Shown here: positions 32,599-40,834 of the stretch, piece after piece
How the letters are laid out: each line of letters starts with the position of its first letter
How positions within the stretch are numbered: position 1 is the first letter of the stretch
Assembly: GCA_964533515.1 (NCBI GenBank)
Contig: CAZHMB010000005.1
Location: 1 to 44,264, forward strand
Length of the DNA stretch: 44,264 nt
Source of the DNA: CAZHMB01 sp964533515
Lineage (GTDB): Archaea > Nanobdellota > Nanobdellia > Pacearchaeales > GW2011-AR1
Direction: 5' to 3'
Program-made: the position numbers and the translations under genes
The notes under the pieces: model-generated
What the model saw: the letters and a program-made list of their open reading frames with translations, nothing else
The model's database searches: none
What the model was told of the DNA's origin: nothing

Positions 32599-33152
32599 CA
32601 AAGAAAATCAAAGATTTTCTAGCTAGCCATTTTAAAAACAACAAACAAAAAATGTCAGAAGAAAAAAAACAAAAAGTTCAAGCAGCATTGATAATCGAAG
32701 TCTTGGGTAAGCCCCCAGAACATTTAGTTGAAACATTGAAAGATATGGTTCAGAAGATAAAAGAAGAAAAAGGAGTAGAAGTTATTTCGGATAAGATTAA
32801 TCAAGCAAGTGAGTTGAAGGAAAAACCCGGATTCTATACAAATTTCGCGGAGATAGAAGTTGAAGTTGAGAGCATGCCTTATCTAAGTCTCTTGATTTTC
32901 AAATACATGCCCGCACACATTGAAGTTATTTCCCCCGAACACATAACAATTACTAATAAAGATTGGGGGGATGTCTTGAACGAAATAACAAGAAGGCTTC
33001 ACGGTTACGACGAAATAGCTAGAGTTATTCAATATGAAAATCAAATAATGAAACAGAAGTTACAACAACTTTTGCCTCCTAAAGAAGGGGAAGCTCCAAA
33101 AGAGAAAGAAGATAAAAAGTCAACTAAGAAAAAAGAGAAGAAGAAAAAATAA
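32595..33152 (+). CDS. Hypothetical soluble protein coupled to the HhH gene
   Basis: 185 aa from GTG 32595, which overlaps the preceding stop; ATG 32652 (MSEEKKQKVQAALIIEVLGK) is an alternative start. An alpha/beta core (GVEVISDKINQASELKEKPG, NFAEIEVEVESMPYL, YMPAHIEVISPEHITITNKD) is followed by a helix and a Lys-rich low-complexity tail (about 155-185). It looks like a conserved lineage-specific cytoplasmic protein. Function not recognised. Confidence 0.65.
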   Translation: MTKKIKDFLASHFKNNKQKMSEEKKQKVQAALIIEVLGKPPEHLVETLKDMVQKIKEEKGVEVISDKINQASELKEKPGFYTNFAEIEVEVESMPYLSLLIFKYMPAHIEVISPEHITITNKDWGDVLNEITRRLHGYDEIARVIQYENQIMKQKLQQLLPPKEGEAPKEKEDKKSTKKKEKKKK

Positions 33153-33210
33153 TTTAATATATCTTTTCCATCACAACAATACTTTTAAACAATAAAATAG
33201 TGGTTCTTTC

Positions 33211-33513
33211 ATGACAGATTATGGAACTCTTGAGGGCATTTCAGAAGTAAGAACAGAGGTTACAAGAAGAGAAGGTCAAATAGTTTCTGCGTTAACAAGC
33301 GTAAAATTAATTGTGGCTTTAGATGGGGGAACCAAAAAAGAGTTTAAGTGTATTGGTTATGTTCCCGAGGCATCTTTAGGGCATCGTGTAAGAATAGAAA
33401 CAAGTCCAAGGGATTTAAGTAGCACCTCTACTGAAGTTTGGAGAATGTTTGATGAACCTCTCAAAAGAGGTTATGAATTACAAGAAGCAAGACCTATTTC
33501 TTCCCGCCCTTAA
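33211..33513 (+). CDS. Hypothetical protein (100 aa)
   Basis: Starts MTDYGTLEGISEVRTEVTRR; beta-rich in the middle (VKLIVALDGGTKKEFKCIGY) with a C-terminal RRG-poor flexible end. TTTTAAAC lies about 20-21 nt upstream of the ATG. Its 3' end overlaps the convergent surface-protein gene by 20 nt. Family unknown. Confidence 0.6.
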   Translation: MTDYGTLEGISEVRTEVTRREGQIVSALTSVKLIVALDGGTKKEFKCIGYVPEASLGHRVRIETSPRDLSSTSTEVWRMFDEPLKRGYELQEARPISSRP

Positions 33514-34825
33514 ACAAACTCACAGAATTCTTCGTTCCCCGATATTTCTTCAGAAAGAACCAAGCGACGAAAATAACAATAACGATAATTAAGACCCACC
33601 CAATAATCTTCCCAGCATTGCTTGAATTAGGAACTTCACAATCCCCCACACAACAAATCCCATCAAGAGCATTCACCTCGTTGTCATCATCACAAACTTC
33701 ATCTGTTTCACAAATACCCCCTCCAAGTTCTTCGCAAGTTTTGAAAACATTATCTCCGTCTCCATTGTCACCCGTATCATTATTAACCGAGACAAAATCT
33801 TTGATGAAACTTAAACGAATAATTGAATAGGCAAATTTTTCTTCTTCCGAATCCAAGGGGTGCGCTATGGCTTTCACCTGCCCCTCATAAGCGTCTTCCT
33901 CGCTGTCTGAACTTATGGTCAGCAAGATATCAACACTTTCATTCTCCTCAAGTTCAGAAATATTTTCAGGACTTATTTCAATGTAAGGTTCTAGCTGGGG
34001 AGAAACCAGAAAAGTTATGTTCTCCAAATCTGCATCTCCAGTATTGTATAGTTTAATCCTCCATGTTTTACTGTAATTCGTAGCCATAGCAACTTCTATT
34101 TCCTCATCACCAAATCTCATTCTTCCCGAATCTCCACCATCATCTTCAGCGATTAAATAGATCGGAATGTCATAACTCGTTCCGCTTGTCCCAGAAGAAC
34201 TTAATTTAAGAATCTCAAGATGTGTTTCATCCGGCTCGTCAACTTTAAACTTCAAGTATTTTATCTCGCCAGCTTTTAATATAACTGAACCCTCTGAACT
34301 TGTAGAACTTGTTGAAGAATCAAACCATAAAAAACCGTCGCTACTTGTGGTTATTGTTTCTTTATTTATATCGAGAGTTATCTGGCTGTCTTGTAAATTC
34401 TGTACTTTAATCTGGAAATCTTCTCCATAAGAAATCTCAAATCCGGGATCCACAGAAAAATCAGTAAAATTTCCGGTTACTGTAAAAGTCCTTTCAATAT
34501 CTTCGTTCGTGATTATCCCTCCTGCTTTGTAATACTCAACATCTTCTATAACCATCTTGTATTCTCTTGCCTCAAATCCGTTGAGAAGAGCGTAGATATA
34601 ATATTCCCCACCAATAACAGCCACACCATAATCCACAGAAATAGGAACGTGGTCCCTGTAGAAATGAATTTTGTCTTTTGTTATAGCATCGATAAAATTT
34701 CCGGATATACTCGCCGTTAAAGTTTCACCTTTATCAAACTCTGCGCCCTTGTCGATAGTGAACTCAACAGCACATGCAAAGCTTATCAAAAAACACATAA
34801 CGAATATCAACATCAACTTTTTCAT
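33494..34825 (-). CDS. Secreted membrane-anchored surface protein with Cys-rich module
   Basis: 443 aa. Signal peptide about 1-19 (MKKLMLIFVMCFLISFACA). Beta-sandwich ectodomain repeats (about 20-330), including LYNTGDADLENITFLVSPQL, typical of bacterial/archaeal NEW3-like modules. A short Cys-rich module (CEELGGGICETDEVCDDDN and ICCVGDC, about 366-398) precedes the C-terminal transmembrane helix (about 407-427) and a basic cytoplasmic tail. The same Cys pattern recurs in the next gene upstream on this strand. Probably a cell-envelope or adhesion protein. Confidence 0.75.
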   Translation of the reverse strand: MKKLMLIFVMCFLISFACAVEFTIDKGAEFDKGETLTASISGNFIDAITKDKIHFYRDHVPISVDYGVAVIGGEYYIYALLNGFEAREYKMVIEDVEYYKAGGIITNEDIERTFTVTGNFTDFSVDPGFEISYGEDFQIKVQNLQDSQITLDINKETITTSSDGFLWFDSSTSSTSSEGSVILKAGEIKYLKFKVDEPDETHLEILKLSSSGTSGTSYDIPIYLIAEDDGGDSGRMRFGDEEIEVAMATNYSKTWRIKLYNTGDADLENITFLVSPQLEPYIEISPENISELEENESVDILLTISSDSEEDAYEGQVKAIAHPLDSEEEKFAYSIIRLSFIKDFVSVNNDTGDNGDGDNVFKTCEELGGGICETDEVCDDDNEVNALDGICCVGDCEVPNSSNAGKIIGWVLIIVIVIFVAWFFLKKYRGTKNSVSLFKGGKK

Positions 34826-34859
34826 GAAAGCATTAAGAAAAGGGGGTTAATAAAATTAA

Positions 34860-36767
34860 TTATTTTCCCATATCTTTTAATTTCTTCAGAATATCGTCCA
34901 TTTCGGATGGCTTTTTTGAAGGTTGTGGTCTAGGGGGCATTGATCTTCTCGGGGGTTGTCTCGGCAACATTCCTCTGGGTCCGCCGGACATAGGTATTCC
35001 TGAGCTTGGTCCTGGTCCTCTCGGCCCTGGCCTTCCTTGTTGTCTTGGATTTTTCCCATCTTTCTTAAACTTTGATTTTACTTTAAACCAATAGGGTCTC
35101 AGTCGATCTCTGAATATTATCCCCAATACAACAAGAATTATCAAAATTATTAATAGAACCCAAAGCCACCATAAACTTCCCTCACTTGTTTTTTCAACAC
35201 AACATGTTTGACTCAGAGTTTCACATTCATAGTTTATTGATTCTTCATCATTAGCACATCCGAAACTTGTGCATATCCCACCCCCTATCTCACATTCTGT
35301 TTCATCAACTATCGTTCCCGTTTCACATGTTCCTCCGCCGACACAACAAGTTTGTCCATAAGAAGTATCTGAAGCTGCTTCAACTCTTCCGCCTGTGCAA
35401 ACTTCATCAGAATTACACACAAGCCCGATTTGTGCAGAGCAAGTTGCAATTTGCTGAGATTCACTACAACAAACATAACTTCCAGCACAATCCTGTCCAG
35501 AAATAGTGCTTCCTCCAGCTTCCGAACAAGCTATACTAGACAAACAATGATTTCCTTGTTCCTCGCAATCTATAGAGTCATCTCTTGCGGCTGAATCTTG
35601 CGGCCAAGTCGAAGCTAAAACAAAAGCAGTATCTCTTATATTCCCATTATTCCAGCAACCGTCATCACCCTGTATATCCAACAGCCAACTTTTAGCGTTT
35701 GATTTTTCTTGAGGAGATTCATACACAAAAGGATACAAAGCAAGCGAAGTATCGTAGAACTTATTTCCAGAAACATCCCAATATTCATCTGAAATTTGTT
35801 TCAACAATAAAGTGTTTCTGAAATCATCGTAGTTAGTCAAGAAATATAAAAAAGATTCCGGAAGATACTGTGGATTAGATTCTTCCAACGCAATTAAATA
35901 CGGGTAAAAGTTTTCCACTTCTTCCTCGTTGTTTGTTGAACTCAAAGCCATAGCAGCCCACAGACTTCCTTCGTAATCGCAACCAGATGAACTTGATGAA
36001 AAACAATATGAGTTAACAGTTTCTGAGGTTGTTCCCTCGGCAGACGAGCTTTGTATTTGATCTGAAACATGGATTGTCGAAGAGCCTTGCTTTTTGAACA
36101 ATAAAGTAGTAGAGAAACCTTTGTCACATGAGACTTCAAATTCATTATCGTAACAATTATTTGATATACTAAACCAATATCTATCTGAACTTAAACTTAA
36201 ACAGCTTCCAGCAGAGGAGCTTATTTTCTTGTCTTCTCCAATATTAAAGTTGTATGGACTTCCGCCGTATGTAACTTCACAAGTTGTCGCACCATTATTT
36301 TCAATCTGCAAATACCAGAACATGTCATTTGGAGTCTGCTTGTTATCCAACAACCAAGCTTCAGAATTCTCGGTATCTGTTCCAGCGTGTTTCAAAGCCA
36401 AGATTGCTTGTGCTGTTGTTTTCACGTCGCAGTTCCCAGAACTTCCTGTAACGGACCAACATTCGCTGTTTTGCCTAGCAGATAATAATGAACTTTTACA
36501 ATGCCCATCAGCCCAAAGAGCAAAAATCTTTTGTTCAACACTTAAGCTATCGCAACCAGCATCATTTACTTTTTCTGTTAGGCAATCGTAAGCATCATCA
36601 ACTTGGCTGTTCTCATTAACAGAATTGTCAAGGGAAACATCGCTATCAGAATTTCCAGTATTAATTACTTCCGAATCGTTTTCAGTATCATTAACCGCAA
36701 GTAAAAATGGAATCGCTAATAACATAAACAGAATTAAAACACCTACAACAAGTTTCCTCTTTTTCAT
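34860..36767 (-). CDS. Large surface protein with alpha-toroid-like repeats and Cys-rich modules
   Basis: 635 aa. Signal peptide about 1-24. Repeated Trp/Leu-rich helical units (TTAQAILALKHAG, DTSLALYPFVYE, DGCWNNGNIRDTAFVLAS) resemble the alpha/alpha toroid of prenyltransferase/squalene-cyclase and thioester proteins. A beta insert follows the first units. Three Cys-rich modules (CSEAGGS..CC, CSAQIG..CC, CEIGGG..CC; about 420-530) precede a transmembrane helix (about 537-559). The cytoplasmic tail is Pro/Arg/Gly-rich and ends MDDILKKLKDMGK. It is upstream of the 443-aa surface gene on the same strand. Function unknown. Confidence 0.75.
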   Translation of the reverse strand: MKKRKLVVGVLILFMLLAIPFLLAVNDTENDSEVINTGNSDSDVSLDNSVNENSQVDDAYDCLTEKVNDAGCDSLSVEQKIFALWADGHCKSSLLSARQNSECWSVTGSSGNCDVKTTAQAILALKHAGTDTENSEAWLLDNKQTPNDMFWYLQIENNGATTCEVTYGGSPYNFNIGEDKKISSSAGSCLSLSSDRYWFSISNNCYDNEFEVSCDKGFSTTLLFKKQGSSTIHVSDQIQSSSAEGTTSETVNSYCFSSSSSGCDYEGSLWAAMALSSTNNEEEVENFYPYLIALEESNPQYLPESFLYFLTNYDDFRNTLLLKQISDEYWDVSGNKFYDTSLALYPFVYESPQEKSNAKSWLLDIQGDDGCWNNGNIRDTAFVLASTWPQDSAARDDSIDCEEQGNHCLSSIACSEAGGSTISGQDCAGSYVCCSESQQIATCSAQIGLVCNSDEVCTGGRVEAASDTSYGQTCCVGGGTCETGTIVDETECEIGGGICTSFGCANDEESINYECETLSQTCCVEKTSEGSLWWLWVLLIILIILVVLGIIFRDRLRPYWFKVKSKFKKDGKNPRQQGRPGPRGPGPSSGIPMSGGPRGMLPRQPPRRSMPPRPQPSKKPSEMDDILKKLKDMGK

Positions 36768-36815
36768 TTTATCTAAAAAAGATAGTTAAATGTTGTTTTT
36801 AAATTTTGGGGTTTT

Positions 36816-36998
36816 GTGAATAATAAGGGGGAAGATGAAGGGGTTAATTGCGACAAGTCTCACAAACTGCAGTTATTCGAGAAGTTTCCTAAGGCAATTC
36901 AAAAAGATGTTCGGGTTTGGAATATCGGGAATAGTTATTTGAGGTATGATGGGGAACTGGAGAGGGATATTAGAGGGAAAATAAAAAATTTGAGTTAA
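36816..36998 (+). CDS. Small hypothetical protein (60 aa)
   Basis: Starts with GTG: MNNKGEDEGVNCDKSHKLQL, then FEKFPKAIQKDVRVW and IGNSYLRYDGELERDIRGKI, which reads as a real soluble protein. TATA TTTTTAAA (36796-36803) ends only 12 nt before the GTG, so the exact start is uncertain. Family not recognised. Confidence 0.5.
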   Translation: MNNKGEDEGVNCDKSHKLQLFEKFPKAIQKDVRVWNIGNSYLRYDGELERDIRGKIKNLS

Positions 36999-37028
36999 TT
37001 TTATAATCCTTATTACCTAATCTATTTC

Positions 37029-37787
37029 ATGCGTATCGCAGACATGCCAGATTCAAGCAAGCCAAGAGAAAGATTTTTGAAACTAGGTCCAGAAGCATTG
37101 AGTGATGCCGAACTTTTCGCAATAATTCTTAGAACCGGAGTGGGAATTACAAATGATGAAAATGGAAATAAAGTTCCAGGGGAAAATGTTGTAGACATGT
37201 CTAATAGGTTAATCGCAGAATATGGGTTAGATAAATTGTTTGAATGCAGTTTAAAAGAACTTCAGCAGATAAAAGGAATTGGACCAAGTAAATCGATGCA
37301 ACTTTTAGCAATGGCAGAGTTGGGAAAAAGACACGCCCAATCAAAAAATCCAATAACTAAAATTACAAATGCAGAAGATGTTTACAATTATTTTAAAGAT
37401 AAACTTAGAGATGAAATGCAAGAATGCTTTTACGTTTTACTATTAAACAATCAAAATATAATTGTAAAAGAAGAATTGATTACAAAAGGAGTTTTAGATT
37501 CTGCAATTGTTCATCCAAGAGAAATCTTTAGACCCGCAATAAAAAACTCAGCAAAAAAGATAATTCTTGTTCACAATCATCCAAGTGGAAACCCAAACCC
37601 AAGCGACGAAGATTTAGAGATAACTGAAAAGATAATCAATCTAGGAAAAGAGATAGACATTAAGGTTTTAGATCATGTGATTGTTGGGGAAGCTGTTCAA
37701 GAAGAAGGGATGGGAGACATGGTGAGGGATTCTGGTAGTGAGACTGAGGAAAGGAAGGGGTGGTGGAGTTGGGTGGAAGATAAGTAA
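37029..37787 (+). CDS. radC: RadC-family JAB-domain protein
   Basis: 252 aa. An N-terminal HhH region (ECSLKELQQIKGIGPSKSMQ) is followed by a JAB/MPN metalloprotease-like domain with the RadC signature VHNHPSGNPNPSDEDLEIT. The C-terminus departs from the typical family end and is acidic and Trp-rich (GWWSWVEDK). RadC proteins are often near mobile and defence loci, as here beside a restriction-modification pair; biochemical role still unclear in the family. TATA box TTTTATAA ends 22 nt upstream. Confidence 0.9.
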   Translation: MRIADMPDSSKPRERFLKLGPEALSDAELFAIILRTGVGITNDENGNKVPGENVVDMSNRLIAEYGLDKLFECSLKELQQIKGIGPSKSMQLLAMAELGKRHAQSKNPITKITNAEDVYNYFKDKLRDEMQECFYVLLLNNQNIIVKEELITKGVLDSAIVHPREIFRPAIKNSAKKIILVHNHPSGNPNPSDEDLEITEKIINLGKEIDIKVLDHVIVGEAVQEEGMGDMVRDSGSETEERKGWWSWVEDK

Positions 37788-37819
37788 AAATTTATAACCT
37801 TCTTTTCCTAATAACTCTT

Positions 37820-39163
37820 ATGTATAACCAGGATAAATATGATTATGATAAAAATGATGCCAGCTCTATTTATGATTATGCTAAACGGTTAATAAATAAA
37901 ACCTTAAGAGAGATGGCTCCTTCTCCAATGATTATAAAAGATGCCCCTGCCACTGAAGTTAAAGGAAAATTTGGGCAACATCTTGAAAAATATTATTTTG
38001 GAATTGAAAATAATTCTAAAAGTGAACCAGATTTCAAAGAAGCTAGCCTTGAACTAAAAAGCACTCCGATTAAAAAGCTTCAGGGTGGAAGATATTCTCC
38101 AAAAGAGAGATTGGTATTGAACATAATCAACTACAACGAAATAGTTAAAGAAACTTGGGAGAAATCTCATTTTTTAAATAAAAATGAATTCATTCTTTTT
38201 GTGATGTATCTCTATGAAAAGGATAAATTCTTTTTAGACTATCTTGTAAAATATGTAAATCTTTGGAAGCTTGAAAATAATGATCGAGAAATTATAAGAC
38301 AAGATTGGGAAAAAATAGTTGCCAAAATAAGAAATGGAAAGGCTCATGAATTATCTGAAGGCGATACATTTTACCTGGGTGCTTGCAGGAAGGGCCATCA
38401 TGAAAAACCAAGAGGCTATTCCTGTAGCCAGATATCTGCGAAACAAAGGGCATTTAGCTTTAAAACTAAATTTATGAAATCAATAATCCATAGACTTCAA
38501 GATTCTGAAAGTTTGATTAAAAAATCTGATGAGTTAAAAAGTAAGAATTTTGAAGAAATTGTTTACGACAAATTTAGAGAATTTTTGGGCTTGAACGTTG
38601 ATAAAATAGAAGAAAAATTAAAGATTAATTTAAATGAATCTGCAAAAAATTATTATGAGGTCTTGGCCAGACGAATGATGAAAATTACAGCAAAAAAAAT
38701 TGAAGAATTTGAGAAGGCGAATGTTAAAATGAAGATTATTCGGCTAAAACACAATGGGGTTCCAAAGGAAGATATGTCCTTTCCCTACTTTAAATATAAT
38801 GAAATTCTAACCCAGAATTGGACTGAAAGTGATTTTTGTGGACAATTAGAAAGTAAATTCTTTTTTATAGTTTATCAAATGGATAAAGATGAAAATAAGA
38901 TTCTCCTCAAAAAAGTATTTTTTTGGAATATGCCTGCAAAAGATATGGAAGAAGCAAAAAAAGTTTGGTGTAAAACCCAAAACATAATCAGTCAAAATGT
39001 GTTCGACTCTTTTCCTAAAAAATCAGAAAATGAAGTCTCGCATGTAAGACCCCATGCAAGGAACAAAGAAGACACTTGCAGGGCTCCTGATGGCAATTCA
39101 TATACAAAAAAATCTTTTTGGTTAAACTCACAATATCTACAAAGCCAAATTGAAAAAAATTAA
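37820..39163 (+). CDS. Sau3AI/MutH-type restriction endonuclease
   Basis: 447 aa. The N-terminal catalytic half has KGKFGQHLEKYYFGI and the nuclease residues D71-x6-E78-x-K80 (PDFKEASLELKST), identical in spacing to MutH. ERLVLNIINYNEI follows, typical of Sau3AI. The C-terminal half (about 245-430) is a second MutH-like fold without an evident catalytic set, probably for DNA recognition as in Sau3AI. Expected target is GATC. Convergent with a C5 methyltransferase whose stop is 1 nt away, giving a complete type II system. TATA box ends 22 nt upstream. Confidence 0.92.
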   Translation: MYNQDKYDYDKNDASSIYDYAKRLINKTLREMAPSPMIIKDAPATEVKGKFGQHLEKYYFGIENNSKSEPDFKEASLELKSTPIKKLQGGRYSPKERLVLNIINYNEIVKETWEKSHFLNKNEFILFVMYLYEKDKFFLDYLVKYVNLWKLENNDREIIRQDWEKIVAKIRNGKAHELSEGDTFYLGACRKGHHEKPRGYSCSQISAKQRAFSFKTKFMKSIIHRLQDSESLIKKSDELKSKNFEEIVYDKFREFLGLNVDKIEEKLKINLNESAKNYYEVLARRMMKITAKKIEEFEKANVKMKIIRLKHNGVPKEDMSFPYFKYNEILTQNWTESDFCGQLESKFFFIVYQMDKDENKILLKKVFFWNMPAKDMEEAKKVWCKTQNIISQNVFDSFPKKSENEVSHVRPHARNKEDTCRAPDGNSYTKKSFWLNSQYLQSQIEKN

Positions 39164-39164
39164 T

Positions 39165-40385
39165 TTAATCCCTTTTTGATAATTCCTTGCCAATCCGTTC
39201 TATGGCGCCCACCACCAGAGCATTTCCCATAAGAAAAGCCCTTTTTATATCTGAACATCCTTCGGTGTGATTATCTGGAAACATATTTAGTCTTTCTAGC
39301 TCTAATGGTGTAAGCCTTCTAAATTTTCCGCTTTTTGTTTTAATCACATGTTTGAATCTTGAAGCAGAAGCCCCTCCCTCTCCGGTAATTATTGTTCTGG
39401 AAGGTTTATCTAATGAATCTGGAAAGGACATTTTTCCTTCTGCAAAAATATACTTTACTCCTGTCTCTTTGTGCACTCTTTCTTTTTTCTTTGCGCCTTT
39501 TTCATATCTCCACCTTTTAAGGGAACTAACATCTATAAAAAATTCATCCGGTACTTCTTTTTCGTTAATAATTATCTCCCCCAGGGTTATACATTTACCA
39601 GAATAGTCGGCGGAGACTTTTATTGTAGTAATTTTCCCATTAATCATAACACCCCCATTTTCAAATGGATTAATATTTAACCCCTTTCCGAAGTTATCTG
39701 AAATTTCTAATAAGTCTTTACTTAATTTAAATTCTTTAATTTTGAAATCTTCTTTTTTTACCTTGAATGCCTTTGCAAGAATCCCATTTTCCGCAACCCA
39801 AGATATAAGATTTTTGATTTCATTATAGATTTTTGTTTTTTTCTGATAAGCTAAAATAAATATTCTTCTTCTTTTTTGGGGCATCCCATAATCTGCCGCA
39901 TTTATTACTCTCCACTCCACAGCATAACCTAAACTATTTAACGAAGATAAAATTATTGCAAAATCCCTTCCCTTCTGCTTTGCAGGGGATTTTAATAACC
40001 GATCAACATTTTCTAAAAGTAGATATTCCGGCCTTTTCTTTTTAGGTTTTAGTATTCTATGAATTTCCCACCAAAGAACCCCTTTCTTTCCTTCAAGCCC
40101 CCCCGATCTTTTTAGTGTTGTTGCGACAGAATAATCTTGGCAAGGAAACCCCCCCACCAGTAAATCATGGTCTGGAATATCTTTAACTTTGACTGTGCCT
40201 ATATCTTCATTAGAATGTCCTTTTCCACCAAATCTTTTTATATAAATATCTGAAGCTTCTTGGCTCTTTGTTCCAGGTTCCCACTGGTTGCTCCAAACAA
40301 TCGTGTATTTTTTAGAAGACTTTTCTAACCCAATTCTAAAACCCCCTACGCCAGCAAATAGTTCAACCACCTTTATCCCTTTCAT
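39165..40385 (-). CDS. C5-cytosine DNA methyltransferase
   Basis: 406 aa. Transfers methyl from SAM to cytosine C5. Motif I VELFAGVGGFRIGLE (7-21), motif IV GGFPCQDYS with catalytic C82, ENV (125-127) and QKRRR (170-174) are in order. The long variable target region (about 190-345) would set specificity, and motifs IX/X are near the C-terminus (TPLELERLNMFP). It presumably protects the host from the convergent Sau3AI-like enzyme (M.Sau3AI role). GATC sites are common in this window, as expected for a modified host. TATA box ends 22 nt upstream. Confidence 0.95.
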   Translation of the reverse strand: MKGIKVVELFAGVGGFRIGLEKSSKKYTIVWSNQWEPGTKSQEASDIYIKRFGGKGHSNEDIGTVKVKDIPDHDLLVGGFPCQDYSVATTLKRSGGLEGKKGVLWWEIHRILKPKKKRPEYLLLENVDRLLKSPAKQKGRDFAIILSSLNSLGYAVEWRVINAADYGMPQKRRRIFILAYQKKTKIYNEIKNLISWVAENGILAKAFKVKKEDFKIKEFKLSKDLLEISDNFGKGLNINPFENGGVMINGKITTIKVSADYSGKCITLGEIIINEKEVPDEFFIDVSSLKRWRYEKGAKKKERVHKETGVKYIFAEGKMSFPDSLDKPSRTIITGEGGASASRFKHVIKTKSGKFRRLTPLELERLNMFPDNHTEGCSDIKRAFLMGNALVVGAIERIGKELSKRD

Positions 40386-40501
40386 AAATAATATTATTCT
40401 TTAGAGTTTATAAAACTTTTGATCGACTTTGAAGGAAATCTCACTCTTTCACCTCTTCAAGCCCTTCTTAATTTTTTTCCGAGACCTTTCCCAAACCAAA
40501 C

Positions 40502-40834
40502 TCACGCTGCAACGCTATCGCCATCTTTTTGTTCTTGTGCCGCTCTTTCTGCCTCTTCTCGCATTTCTTTTTCTATTTGATATTCTTCTGAATCTTCATC
40601 TTCCCATGGAGGAATACATTTTGGTTCAACATGTATCTTTTCAACATAGATTCTATGTCTATCATCTAATTTAATAGCAAATCTTTCTTTGTCTGCAACA
40701 ATTCTTGGTTCATTCAAATAAACGGCTCTTTCATATATCTCTCCGGGATGTATATATCTCAAACATCTATCGCAAAAATGTTCTTTCATGGCCATCTGCT
40801 GGCTGGATCCAATTTCTCGCCTCATTTCTTCCAA
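40502..40834 (-). CDS. Small Zn-binding protein coupled to primase
   Basis: 110 aa. MKEHFCDRCLRYIHPGEIYE carries CxxC and His; HVEPKC provides the other likely ligands of one zinc site. The acidic C-terminal tail (EDEDSEEYQIEKEMREEAER) is flexible. Its start overlaps the 3' end of the primase gene by 13 nt, so the two are one operon. Family unknown; a DNA-replication-associated role is possible from the linkage. Confidence 0.65.
   Translation of the reverse strand: MEEMRREIGSSQQMAMKEHFCDRCLRYIHPGEIYERAVYLNEPRIVADKERFAIKLDDRHRIYVEKIHVEPKCIPPWEDEDSEEYQIEKEMREEAERAAQEQKDGDSVAA

Noticed and set aside
37820..40385. GATC depletion as support for the restriction specificity
   Set aside because: GATC occurs repeatedly through the window, so avoidance is not visible; the methyltransferase would protect these sites anyway.
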